Assembly: GCF_014161445.1 (NCBI RefSeq)
Contig: NZ_JABBXA010000013.1
Span: 148,870-212,869, forward strand
Length of the DNA stretch: 64,000 nucleotides
Origin: Microbispora sp. H13382
Lineage (GTDB): Bacteria; Actinomycetota; Actinomycetes; Streptosporangiales; Streptosporangiaceae
Direction of reading: 5' to 3'
The translations under genes and the position numbers were made by a program. The notes beneath the pieces are model-generated. The model was not told the origin of the DNA and did not search any database. It saw only the letters and a list, made by a program, of their open reading frames with translations. Below are positions 53,934 to 62,706 of the stretch, in pieces (position 1 is the stretch's first letter; each line of letters starts with the position of its first letter).

Positions 53934-56045
53934 GTGAGCGAAGAAGAGGTGACGCTGCGGGAAGAGGCCGAGGCCCGGTTGCGGGCGCTCGCCGGCGATC
54001 ACGCGCGGCTGCGCGACGACCAGTGGGCTGCGATCAAGGCCCTGGTCATGGACCGCAGACGCGCGCTGGTGGTGCAGCGCACCGGCTGGGGAAAGTCGGC
54101 CGTCTACTTCATCGCGACCGCGCTGCTGCGCGAGCTCGGCGAGGGGCCCACGGTCATCGTCTCCCCGCTCCTGGCGCTCATGCGCAACCAGATCGCCGCG
54201 GCCGAGCGGGCCGGCATCCACGCCGAGACGATCAACTCCGCCAACCCCGAGGAGTGGGAGAAGGTCTACGGCCAGGTCGCCGAGGGCGCGGTCGACGTGC
54301 TGCTGGTCAGCCCCGAGCGACTGAACAACCCCGACTTCCGCGACAACGTGCTGCCCGAGCTGGCCGGCAGCGCGGGGCTGCTGGTGATCGACGAGGCCCA
54401 CTGCATCTCCGACTGGGGCCACGACTTCCGGCCCGACTACCGCAGGCTCCGCACGCTGCTGGCCGAGCTGCCGCCGGGCATCCCCGTGCTGGCCACGACG
54501 GCCACGGCGAACGCCCGGGTCACCCGCGACGTCGCCGAGCAGCTCGCCGTCACCCAGGAGTGGGACGAACTGCCCGGCGGCGAGGTGTTCGTCCTGCGCG
54601 GCCCGCTGGAGCGCGAGAGCCTCCACCTGAGCGTCGTACGGCTGGGCGGTGCGGACCAGCGGCTCGCCTGGCTGGCCAGGACGCTGCACGAGCTGCCGGG
54701 CTCCGGCATCGTCTACACGCTGACCGTCGCGGCGGCCCAGGAGATCGCCGCGTACCTGCGCGAGCAGGGGCACACCGTCGCGGCGTACACCGGCCAGACC
54801 GAGCCGGCGGACCGGCTGGCGGCCGAGGAGGACCTGCTCGGCAACCGGGTCAAGGCGCTGGTGGCGACCTCGGCGCTCGGGATGGGCTTCGACAAGCCCG
54901 ACCTGGGCTTCGTCGTCCACGTGGGCGCGCCCGCCTCGCCGGTGGCGTACTACCAGCAGGTGGGCCGGGCCGGCCGCGGCGTCGAGCGGGCCGAGGTCAT
55001 CCTGCTGCCCGGCCCCGAGGACCGGGAGATCTGGGCCTACTTCGCCTCGCTCGCCTTCCCGCCGGAGGGCGTGGTCAGAGCCACGCTCGAGGCGCTGTCC
55101 GAGGGGGGAGTGCTGTCCACCGCCGCGCTGGAGACGAGGGTCGACCTCAGCCGGAGCCGGCTGGAGATGATGCTCAAGGTGCTCGACGTGGACGGCGCCG
55201 TACGCCGGGTCAAGGGTGGCTGGGAGGCCACCGGCGAGCCGTGGAGCTACGACGCCGAGCGCTACGCCCGGGTGACCGCCGAGCGCCGGGCGGAGCAGGA
55301 GGCGATGCTCGGATACATCGCGACCACCGAGTGCCGGGAGCGGTACCTGCGCCGTCACCTCGACGACGAGTCCGCGACGCCCTGCGGCAGGTGTGACAAC
55401 TGCACCGGCGCCCACCGTTCCGCCGAGGTGCCGGACGAGGCCGTCCGGGCCGCGCACGAGCGCCTCGCGCGCCCGGGCGTCGAGATCGAGCCGCGCCGCC
55501 AGTGGCCCACCGGCCTGCCGGACCTGAAGGGGCGGATCAAGCCGGAGCTGGGCGCCGAGCCGGGCCGCGCGCTCGGCCGCCTGACCGACATCGGCTGGGG
55601 CACCCGGCTGCGCGAGCTGTTCGCGGCGGGGGACGGCCCGGTCCCCGACGACGTGTTCGCGGCCGTGATCGAGGTGCTGAAGTCGTGGGAGTGGGAGCGG
55701 CGCCCGGTGGCGGTGGTCGCGGTGCCGTCGGGCGCGCGGCCGGTCCTGGTCGGATCGCTCGCCGAGCGGCTCGCCCAGGTCGGCCGGCTGGAGCATCTCG
55801 GGGCGCTCGGCTACCGCAACGGGTCGCCCGCGGCCAGGCACAACAGCGCCCAGCGGGTGTCGGCGATCCGGGGCACGCTCGCGATGCCGCGTGACGTCGC
55901 CGCGAGGATCGCGGCGGCGGGCGGGCCGGTGCTGCTGGTCGACGACCGCGTCGACACCGGATGGACGATGGCGCTGGCCGGCGCCCAGGTGCGTCACGCC
56001 GGGGCACCCGCCGTGCTGCCCCTGGCCCTGGCCGTCACGAGCTGA
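53934..56045 (+). CDS. rqlH: RecQ-like DNA helicase with phosphoribosyltransferase-like C-terminus (RqlH type)
   Basis: 703 residues from GTG 53934. The RecQ helicase core has motif I TGWGKS (50-55), DEAH (153-156), TATAN, the motif VI region QQVGRAGRG and a zinc-binding Cys4 set (CRERYLRRH, then CGRCDNC, about 466-488). There is no HRDC domain. The last ~130 residues instead contain VVAVPSGARP and VLLVDDRVDTGWTM, the PRPP-loop pattern of ComF/type I phosphoribosyltransferases. This matches mycobacterial RqlH, a 3'-to-5' helicase with a ComF-like tail (from memory of the published protein). It probably works in DNA repair. The role of the tail is not known. Confidence 0.85.
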   Translation: MSEEEVTLREEAEARLRALAGDHARLRDDQWAAIKALVMDRRRALVVQRTGWGKSAVYFIATALLRELGEGPTVIVSPLLALMRNQIAAAERAGIHAETINSANPEEWEKVYGQVAEGAVDVLLVSPERLNNPDFRDNVLPELAGSAGLLVIDEAHCISDWGHDFRPDYRRLRTLLAELPPGIPVLATTATANARVTRDVAEQLAVTQEWDELPGGEVFVLRGPLERESLHLSVVRLGGADQRLAWLARTLHELPGSGIVYTLTVAAAQEIAAYLREQGHTVAAYTGQTEPADRLAAEEDLLGNRVKALVATSALGMGFDKPDLGFVVHVGAPASPVAYYQQVGRAGRGVERAEVILLPGPEDREIWAYFASLAFPPEGVVRATLEALSEGGVLSTAALETRVDLSRSRLEMMLKVLDVDGAVRRVKGGWEATGEPWSYDAERYARVTAERRAEQEAMLGYIATTECRERYLRRHLDDESATPCGRCDNCTGAHRSAEVPDEAVRAAHERLARPGVEIEPRRQWPTGLPDLKGRIKPELGAEPGRALGRLTDIGWGTRLRELFAAGDGPVPDDVFAAVIEVLKSWEWERRPVAVVAVPSGARPVLVGSLAERLAQVGRLEHLGALGYRNGSPAARHNSAQRVSAIRGTLAMPRDVAARIAAAGGPVLLVDDRVDTGWTMALAGAQVRHAGAPAVLPLALAVTS

Positions 56046-56194
56046 CCGCCTCCCGAGCCCCGGCCCGGGGCCGGACCGGCGCACCCCTGACACGCGGGGG
56101 CGGCGAGCCGGGACTCGCCTCCGGGACGGGCCAGGGTGGAGTCAGGGTGATCACCCCATCCCGGGGCGGGGGCCCGATCACCAAACTTGTCGCC

Positions 56195-56773
56195 ATGAGA
56201 GCACTTGTTGCGGCTCCGGCCCTGGTCGGCGCGTACGGCGTCGCCCGCATCCTCGACGGTCTCGACGGCAGCCGGGGACCCGGCCCGGCCTGGACCATGG
56301 GGCACCTGTTCTTCCTGGCCGCGTTGGTCCTCTTCGTGTGGATCTTCGGGCGGCTCCGGACGATGGCCGGCGGCGGGCTGACCGCCACGGCGGGATACAT
56401 CGCCGGTCTCGCCGGTGCGCTGGCGCTGGCCGCGCAGTTCACGATCGACATCGTGGTCGGCTTCCTGTCCGCCGACCACGACGCGATGGGGCCGCGCTTC
56501 GACGCCGTCAAGGCGATCCCCGGCGTCGAACCGGTCGTCTACACCGTCGTGCCGTTGCTGTTCTACGTGGGCATGGTCACGCTGGTGGCCCGGCTCGCGT
56601 CCCAGCGGCGGGTGCCGTGGTGGAGCGCGACGCTGGTGCTCGTGCAGGCCGTGCTCCCGCTGGTGAGCAAGGACCTGATCCCGCTGGGAGCCGCGCTGCT
56701 CCTGCTGGCCTTCGTGCCGCTGATGCGCGTGCGGCCCGCGCGGCCGGTCGCGCTCGCGCGTAGCCCGTTCTGA
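56195..56773 (+). CDS. Six-span hypothetical membrane protein
   Basis: 192 residues from ATG 56195. About six hydrophobic spans (MRALVAAPALVGAYGVARIL; MGHLFFLAALVLFVWIFGRL; TAGYIAGLAGALALAAQF; VYTVVPLLFYVGMVTLVA; WWSATLVLVQAVLPLVS; LGAALLLLAFVPLMRV). There are no family motifs that I recognise. CAAACT stands 7 nt before the ATG, a weak match to a leaderless promoter. The stop codon lies inside the first unit of a 15-bp tandem repeat array. Confidence 0.65.
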   Translation: MRALVAAPALVGAYGVARILDGLDGSRGPGPAWTMGHLFFLAALVLFVWIFGRLRTMAGGGLTATAGYIAGLAGALALAAQFTIDIVVGFLSADHDAMGPRFDAVKAIPGVEPVVYTVVPLLFYVGMVTLVARLASQRRVPWWSATLVLVQAVLPLVSKDLIPLGAALLLLAFVPLMRVRPARPVALARSPF

Positions 56774-56856
56774 ACTGCGTTGTCCTGAACTGCGCCGTTC
56801 CGAACTGGGCTGTTCCGAACTGCGCTGTTCCGAACTGCGCTGTTCAGAACTGGGCC
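56767..56856. repeat. Six 15-bp tandem repeats
   Basis: Units start at 56767, 56782, 56797, 56812, 56827 and 56842, consensus gttccgaactgcgct. Units 4 and 5 are identical; the others differ at one to four positions. The array begins in the last codons of the membrane protein gene and ends 16 bp before the stop of the convergent PfkB gene, so it fills the whole gap between them. Confidence 0.95.
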
Positions 56857-56872
56857 CTTCCGGACGCGAGGG

Positions 56873-57766
56873 TCAGAGCCGGGGACGGGCGCCGAGGTTG
56901 GAGATGCACCTGGCGGCGAGGGCGTTGCCCGCCGCCAGCGCCTCGGCGGCCGGCTTGCCGTCGAGCCAGACGGGCAGGAAACCCGCGCTGAAGGCGTCAC
57001 CGGCGCCGGTGCCGTCCACCACGCGGTCGACGACCTCGGCGGACGCGCGGACCGGCTCGGGACGGCTGTTGGAGTACCAGAGCGAGCCCTCGGCGTTGAG
57101 CTTGATCACGACCTGCGGGAACCAGGCGGTCAGCACCTTCGCCGCGGCGGCGGGGTCGTCCCTGCCGGTGAGCACCTTGGCCTGGTCGCCGTTGGCGAAC
57201 AGCAGCTTCGCGCCGTCGGTCCACTCCAGGAAGGGCTCGGCGCCGGTCCGCTCCAGCGGAGCGGAGGAGGCGCAGTCCACGGAGATCGACATGCCGGCGC
57301 GGCGGGCCATGTCGAGCGCGGCGAGGCCGGCGTCGCGCGACCCCTCGTTGATCAGCGTGTAGCCCGACATGTGCAGGTGGCCGCCGGAGGCGAACAGGTC
57401 GCGCGGCAGATCCTCGGGCGACAGCGCGGCGTTGGCGCCGGGGTCGGACAGCATGGTCCGTTCGCCCTTGTGCGTGACGAGCACGACGCAGGTGCCGGTC
57501 GGCCGCTCGGGGTCCATGACGAGCCGGGCGTCCACGCCGTACCCCATGAGCTCCATGTCGCGGTTGCGGCCGGTGATGTCGGCGCCGCGGCGGCCGATGA
57601 AGGCCACTTCCGAGCCCTCCACGGCGAGCCAGGAGGCGATGTTGGCGCCGGAGCCGCCGCCGTGCATCGTCACGACGGCCGGGGTGTCGCTCGCCCTGGC
57701 AAGAGGGAACTTCGCGCGGGCGACCGCGTCGGTCATGAGATCGCCCACCACGACGACCCGCGTCAT
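56873..57766 (-). CDS. PfkB family carbohydrate kinase
   Basis: 297 residues from ATG 57766 (AAGGTGG 7 nt upstream). PfkB signature 1 region HGGGSGANIASWLA and signature 2 DGTGAGDAFSAGFL, with the catalytic Asp in GAGD, are intact. The fold is complete. The family phosphorylates ribose, fructose, adenosine and similar substrates; the sequence does not decide which. No sugar transporter or regulator is adjacent. It is divergent from the GNAT/ligase fusion gene across a 277-bp gap. Confidence 0.87.
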   Translation of the reverse strand: MTRVVVVGDLMTDAVARAKFPLARASDTPAVVTMHGGGSGANIASWLAVEGSEVAFIGRRGADITGRNRDMELMGYGVDARLVMDPERPTGTCVVLVTHKGERTMLSDPGANAALSPEDLPRDLFASGGHLHMSGYTLINEGSRDAGLAALDMARRAGMSISVDCASSAPLERTGAEPFLEWTDGAKLLFANGDQAKVLTGRDDPAAAAKVLTAWFPQVVIKLNAEGSLWYSNSRPEPVRASAEVVDRVVDGTGAGDAFSAGFLPVWLDGKPAAEALAAGNALAARCISNLGARPRL

Positions 57767-58030
57767 GATGTCACCACCTTGCCAACTGCTAGTGGAGGCG
57801 AGCCATGCCCTGGGAGGGGCGGCGTCCTCTCCGTGCTGTGAGGCTGACGTCCAGAAACCTAACAGCTTCCAGGGGTGTCGTGGGGTGGAGAGCGGACAGA
57901 CGGGCACAGTCGATGCACAAGCGTTGCCCAATTCGTCGCGTCGCGGCTGGTAGATCCCCTATAAGCGGTCTCGCGAGATGGGCCCCTCAGTCGTAAGCAA
58001 TCTCTCAATACAGGTCAAGCCAGGCACCGC

Positions 58031-58036
58031 TAGCCT
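58031..58036 (+). promoter_or_regulatory. Probable -10 element (TAGCCT), leaderless gene
   Basis: TAGCCT ends 7 nt before the GTG at 58044 and supports that start codon over the ATG at 57978. Confidence 0.5.
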
Positions 58037-58043
58037 CGATTGC

Positions 58044-60680
58044 GTGCACCCTCAGTACCCCGCCCACTGGGAGGCGGACGTCGTGCTGTCGGACGGCGGC
58101 ACCGCGCACGTCCGCCCGATCAGGCCGGACGACGCCGGCATGCTGCGCTCGTTCTACTCACGCCTGTCCGCGGAGTCCATCTACTTCCGCTACTTCGGGC
58201 CACGGCCGCGGCTGACCGATAAGGACGTGGTCTGGTTCACCAACGTCGACTACGACAATCGGGTCGCCCTCATCGCCACGATCGGCACCGAGATGGTCGC
58301 GGTCGTACGGTACGACCGGGTGCAGCCGCGCGACCACGCCGAGGTGGCCTTCCTCGTCGAGGACGCCCACCAGGGCAGGGGCGTGGCCTCGGTGCTCATG
58401 GAGCACCTGCGGGCCGCCGCGCGCGAGCGCGGGATCAAGACGTTCATCGCGGACGTGCTGCCGGGCAACCACCGGATGATGGGCCTGTTCCGTCAGGCGG
58501 GCTACACGGCGCAGAGCCAGTTCGAGGACGGCGTCGTGCGGATGACGCTCGACCTGTCCAGCACCGAGACCGCGCTGGAGGTCCGGCTCGCCCGCGAGCA
58601 CCGCGCCGAGGCGCGCTCGATCGCGCGCCTGCTGACGCCGGAGTCGGTCGCGGTCATCGGCGCGAGCCGCGAACCGGGCGGAATCGGCCAGACGGTCCTG
58701 CGCAACCTGCTCGCGGCCGACTTCACCGGGCCCGTCTACCCCGTCCACCGGCACGTACGGGCCGTGGCCGGCGTCCGGGCCTACCGCAACGTGTCCGCGA
58801 TCGACGGCGAGGTGGACCTCGCCGTGCTGGCGGTCCCCGCCGAGGGCGTGCTCGAACTGGTCGAGGAGTGCGCGCGGAAGGGCGTCAAGGGCCTGGTCGT
58901 GCTCTCCTCGGGGTTCGGCGAGACCGGTCCGGAGGGCCGGGCACGCCAGGAGGAGCTGGTCCACATCGCCCGGGGGTACGGCATGCGGGTGGTGGGGCCC
59001 AACTGCCTGGGCATCGCCAACACCGACCCCGCCGTACGGCTCAACGCGACGCTCGCGGCGACCCTGCCGGGGCGGGGGAGGGTCGGGTTCTTCAGCCAGT
59101 CGGGCGCGCTCGGCACCGCACTGCTGCAGCGCGTGGCGCAGCGCGGCATGGGCATCTCGACGTTCGTCTCGGCCGGCAACCGGGCCGACGTGTCCGGCAA
59201 CGACCTCCTCCAATACTGGGAGGAGGACCCCGCGACCGACGTGATCCTGCTGTACCTGGAGTCCATCGGGAACCCGCGCAAGTTCACCCGGCTGGCCCGG
59301 CGGATCTCCCGGTCCAAGCCGATCGTGGTGGTCAAGTCGCGCGGCGTCCCCGGCGGGCACCGCGCGCCGGTGCTCGCGCTGCCCGACACCGCGCTCAGCT
59401 CGCTGTTCGCGCAGGCCGGGGTCATCCGGGTGGACGACCTGGTGCAGCTGTTCGACGTCGCCGAGCTCCTGGCGCACCAGCCGCTGCCGGCCGGGCCCCG
59501 GGTGGGCGTGGTCGGCAACTCCGACGCGCTCACGCTGCTCGCCGAGGAGGCCTGCGCGGGCGCGGGCCTGGAGCCGCGCCCGCCGGTCAACCTCGGCGCC
59601 CAGGCCGGCGCGGGAGAGTTCGCCGAGGCGTTGCGGAGCGTCCTGCCCGAGGTGGACGCCGCCGTCGCGATCTACATGCCGCCGATCCCGGGCGACTGCC
59701 GCGAGGTGGCCGAGGCGCTGCTGGAGGCCGCGCGGGAGTCGGGAAAGCCGGTGCTGGCCACCTTCCAGGGACAACTGGGCATGCCCGCGGAGCTGCGGGT
59801 GCCGGGCGGCCCCGGCGACGAGTCCCCCCAGCGGGGGTCGATCCCGTCGTACCCCGCCCCGGAGGAGGCGGTCCGCGCGCTGGCCCACGTGGTGCGCTAC
59901 GCCCACTGGCGCCGGCAGCCCCCGGGCACGGTGCCGTACGTCGAGGGGATCGACACGGCGGCGGCGCGGCGGATCGTCGCCGCCACACTGACCGAAGAGG
60001 GGGCGGACGGCGAGGAGCGGGAGATCGACGCGACCGCGCTGCTGGCCTGCCACGGCATCGAGGTGTGGCCGGCTCACGTCGCGGCCGACGCCGAGGAGGC
60101 CGTCGCCACCGCCGAGCGGATCGGGTGGCCCGTCGTGGTCAAGTCGGCCGACCCCGAGGACGCCCGCCGCGCCGGCACCGTGCGCATCGGGCTCACCGAG
60201 CCCGCCGGGGTCCGGCAGGCGTACGCGGACCTCGCGGCCCTGCTCGGGCCGGACACCCCGCTCGCGGTGCAGCGCATGGCGCCGCAGCCTTCGGTGCCGA
60301 CCGTCGTCGGCGTGGCCCAGGACCGCTACTTCGGCGGGGTCGTCACGTTCGGCCTCGGCGAGGTCACCGCCCGGCTGCTCGGCGACCAGGCCTACCGCCT
60401 GGCGCCGCTGACCGCGGAGGACGCGGCCGGGCTGGTGCGGTCGGTCCGCGCCGCGCCGCTGCTGTTCGGCGAGTACGGCTACCAGGCGGTGGCCGTGGAG
60501 GCGCTGGAGGAACTGCTGGTGCGGGTGGGACTGCTGGCCGACGCCCTGCCCGAGGTCGCCCGGATGGACCTCGACCAGGTCCTGGTGAACGCGACGGGAG
60601 TGGCCGTGCTGGGGGCGCGGGCCGTGCTGCGGCCGGTCACGGCGCTGCGCCCCGACGTCGGCCCCCGGCGGCTGAGCTGA
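58044..60680 (+). CDS. GNAT acetyltransferase fused to NDP-forming acyl-CoA ligase
   Basis: 878 residues from GTG 58044. An N-terminal GNAT domain (about 15-165; VRPIRPDDAGMLRSFYSRL, then EVAFLVEDAHQGRGVASVLMEHL) is followed by a CoA-binding domain (VAVIGASREPGGIGQTVLRNL), a succinyl-CoA-synthetase-like domain (GFFSQSGALGTALL) and a C-terminal ATP-grasp domain (WPVVVKSADPEDARR, VGVAQDRYFGGVVTFGLG). The arrangement is that of the Pat-type protein lysine acetyltransferases, in which the ligase-like part is usually regulatory. The phospho-His of active ADP-forming ligases was not located, so ligase activity is uncertain. A likely target, by analogy, is acetyl-CoA synthetase. Confidence 0.88.
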   Translation: MHPQYPAHWEADVVLSDGGTAHVRPIRPDDAGMLRSFYSRLSAESIYFRYFGPRPRLTDKDVVWFTNVDYDNRVALIATIGTEMVAVVRYDRVQPRDHAEVAFLVEDAHQGRGVASVLMEHLRAAARERGIKTFIADVLPGNHRMMGLFRQAGYTAQSQFEDGVVRMTLDLSSTETALEVRLAREHRAEARSIARLLTPESVAVIGASREPGGIGQTVLRNLLAADFTGPVYPVHRHVRAVAGVRAYRNVSAIDGEVDLAVLAVPAEGVLELVEECARKGVKGLVVLSSGFGETGPEGRARQEELVHIARGYGMRVVGPNCLGIANTDPAVRLNATLAATLPGRGRVGFFSQSGALGTALLQRVAQRGMGISTFVSAGNRADVSGNDLLQYWEEDPATDVILLYLESIGNPRKFTRLARRISRSKPIVVVKSRGVPGGHRAPVLALPDTALSSLFAQAGVIRVDDLVQLFDVAELLAHQPLPAGPRVGVVGNSDALTLLAEEACAGAGLEPRPPVNLGAQAGAGEFAEALRSVLPEVDAAVAIYMPPIPGDCREVAEALLEAARESGKPVLATFQGQLGMPAELRVPGGPGDESPQRGSIPSYPAPEEAVRALAHVVRYAHWRRQPPGTVPYVEGIDTAAARRIVAATLTEEGADGEEREIDATALLACHGIEVWPAHVAADAEEAVATAERIGWPVVVKSADPEDARRAGTVRIGLTEPAGVRQAYADLAALLGPDTPLAVQRMAPQPSVPTVVGVAQDRYFGGVVTFGLGEVTARLLGDQAYRLAPLTAEDAAGLVRSVRAAPLLFGEYGYQAVAVEALEELLVRVGLLADALPEVARMDLDQVLVNATGVAVLGARAVLRPVTALRPDVGPRRLS

Positions 60681-60762
60681 TCGGCCGGGCGCCGGGACCC
60701 GGGCGGAAAACCCGTACCGCCGGGGTGTGAAACAGGTGTCCCTTACAGGGCAGGATGGACCC

Positions 60763-61353
60763 ATGAGGGAAACCCGAGTCTCCGCCGCGGGCTTGCGCGA
60801 GGCCATAGATCGCAGCGGCTACTACCCGGATCTGGTGGCCGACGCCGTCGACTCCGCGCTCGGCAACGAGCAGGTCACGGCGTACGTCGTGCATCACGAG
60901 GCCACGTTCGACCCGGCGATGGAGGTGCGCAGGCACGTCACGGTCCTGGTTCTTTCGCCCACGCGGCTGCTGGTCTGCCACACCGACGAGCACCCGCCCG
61001 CCGAGGGCATGCCCGCCTCGCACGCCTCCACCACCACCGAGGCGGTGCGGCTCAGCCGCATCCAGTCGGTCGCCGTGACCAGGGTCGTGCCCGACCCGGC
61101 GGCGTACGTGCCGGGCGTCCCCCCGACGGAGGTCACGCTGACGATCGGCTGGGGCGCGATCTCCCACGTCGATCTCGAACCGGCGACCTGCGGCGACGAG
61201 AACTGCGAGGCCGACCACGGCTACACCGGCGCGATCACGGCCGACGACCTGTCCCTCCGGGTCAGCGAGGCGGCCGACGGCCCCGAGGCCGTCACCCACG
61301 TGCTGGCCTTCGCGAAGGCCCTGTCGGAGGCCACCGCCAAGACGGCGACCTAG
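60763..61353 (+). CDS. DUF5998 family protein
   Basis: 196 residues from ATG 60763 (CAGGAT 6 nt upstream may be a leaderless -10 or a weak ribosome site). It is soluble, with the conserved start RVSAAGLREAIDRSGYYPDLVADAVDSALG and a central beta-rich part (AYVVHHEATFDP, VTVLVLSPTRLLVCHTDEH). A DENCEADHGYTG segment near 150 has an acidic character. The family is restricted to actinobacteria and uncharacterised. It reads in the same direction as the ligase fusion and the phosphatase, with short gaps, so it may be co-transcribed. Confidence 0.75.
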   Translation: MRETRVSAAGLREAIDRSGYYPDLVADAVDSALGNEQVTAYVVHHEATFDPAMEVRRHVTVLVLSPTRLLVCHTDEHPPAEGMPASHASTTTEAVRLSRIQSVAVTRVVPDPAAYVPGVPPTEVTLTIGWGAISHVDLEPATCGDENCEADHGYTGAITADDLSLRVSEAADGPEAVTHVLAFAKALSEATAKTAT

Positions 61354-61404
61354 GTGTCCTGACCACACTTCCTGACCGCCCTCCTCGAGCCGCCGGGAGG
61401 CGAC

Positions 61405-62592
61405 GTGATCAACCCCCAGCCCCCTGCGACGTCCGCCGTGACGCCCTCGGGGGCGTCGCCCACGGCGTCTCCCGCGGTGCCGCCGGCCGCGCCCGTGCCG
61501 TACGTGCCCGCGTACGGCACGGCCTCGCTGGCCGATCTGCCGGGCTCTCTGCTCGCCTCCCTCGGGCTGCCGGGCGCCGCGAGACTGGCGCTGGAACCGG
61601 CCGCCCGGGTGTGCCTGTTCCTCGTGGACGGCCTCGGGGCCGAGCTCCTGGCCGCGCATCCGGGCGCCGCGCCGTTCCTGTCGGCCCATCTGCGCGGGAC
61701 GCTCACGGCCGGCTTCCCCTCCTCGACCCCCATCAGCCTGGCCACCCTGGGCACCGGCGCTCCTCCCGGGGAGCACGGCATGCTCGGCAGCCAGCTGGCC
61801 GTCCCGGGGGAGGGCCGGCTGTTCAACTGCCTGCGCTGGGTGCCGCCGGTCGACCCGGAGGTGTGGCAGCCCCTGCCGACGGTCTACGAACGCATGGCGG
61901 CGGCGGGGGTCGAGCCCGTCTACGTGGCGCCCGCCTGGTTCGACGGCACCGGGCTGACCCGCGCCGTCTACCGGGGCATGCGCCACTGGGCCGCCGACAG
62001 CGTCGACGAGCGCGTCGAGGCCGTGCGGCGGGCGCTGCGCGAGACCTCCTTTGTCACCGTCTACTACGGCGAGGTCGACCGTGCCGGCCACTTCCATGGG
62101 TGGGGCGGCGGGGAGTGGCTCGAACAGGTCGCCGTGGTGGACCGGATGGCCGAGCGCATCGCCGAGGCGTTGCCGCCTGGCGCGGTCCTGTACGTCACGG
62201 CCGACCACGGCATGGTCAACGCCAGTGACAAGGTGGACGTGGACCTGCGCCCCGACCTTCGGGAGGGCGTGCTCATGCTGGGTGGTGAGGCCCGCGCGCG
62301 GCACGTCTACACCTCCCCCGGCGCGGCGGGTGCGGTGCTGGAGACCTGGCGGGAGGTCCTGCGCGGGCGCGCCTGGGTGGTCACCCGTGAGGAGGCCGTC
62401 GCCGCGGGCTGGTTCGGCCGCCGCGTCCGCCGCGAGTGGCTCGGCCGCATCGGCGACGTGGTGGCCGTGCCGTACGGCGAGTGCGTGATCGTGGCCTCGG
62501 CCGGCGAGCCGGTGGAGTCGTCGATGATCGGCTACCACGGCTCGCTGACCTCCGCCGAGCAGAACGTCCCGCTGGCGGAGATCCGCCGCTGA
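61405..62592 (+). CDS. Alkaline phosphatase-superfamily phosphodiesterase/nucleotide pyrophosphatase
   Basis: 395 residues from GTG 61405. After a Pro/Ala-rich first 35 residues, the metal-site blocks of the type I phosphodiesterase/NPP family appear in order: FLVDGLGAELL (metal Asp), FPSSTPISLATLGTG (nucleophile Thr), YYGEVDRAGHFHG (Asp, His), and VTADHGM (Asp-His). The protein is intracellular, with no signal peptide. It would hydrolyse phosphodiester or pyrophosphate bonds; the natural substrate is unknown. It follows the DUF5998 gene by 51 bp in the same direction. Confidence 0.85.
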   Translation: MINPQPPATSAVTPSGASPTASPAVPPAAPVPYVPAYGTASLADLPGSLLASLGLPGAARLALEPAARVCLFLVDGLGAELLAAHPGAAPFLSAHLRGTLTAGFPSSTPISLATLGTGAPPGEHGMLGSQLAVPGEGRLFNCLRWVPPVDPEVWQPLPTVYERMAAAGVEPVYVAPAWFDGTGLTRAVYRGMRHWAADSVDERVEAVRRALRETSFVTVYYGEVDRAGHFHGWGGGEWLEQVAVVDRMAERIAEALPPGAVLYVTADHGMVNASDKVDVDLRPDLREGVLMLGGEARARHVYTSPGAAGAVLETWREVLRGRAWVVTREEAVAAGWFGRRVRREWLGRIGDVVAVPYGECVIVASAGEPVESSMIGYHGSLTSAEQNVPLAEIRR

Positions 62593-62706
62593 CGCCTCCG
62601 CGAGATCCGCCGGGGGCACCGGCGGCGGGGATGCGCCGGCGCCGGCCCGCCGCACGGCACAATGGCTGCGGCACCGTCCGACACCGACCGAAGGCGAGGA
62701 GATGGC

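Noticed and set aside
56767-56856. CRISPR-like array
   Set aside because: 15-bp units repeat head to tail with no spacers and no cas genes; it is a simple tandem repeat.
56873-57931. Longer PfkB start at 57931
   Set aside because: The extra 55 residues match nothing in PfkB proteins, and ATG 57766 has a good ribosome site.
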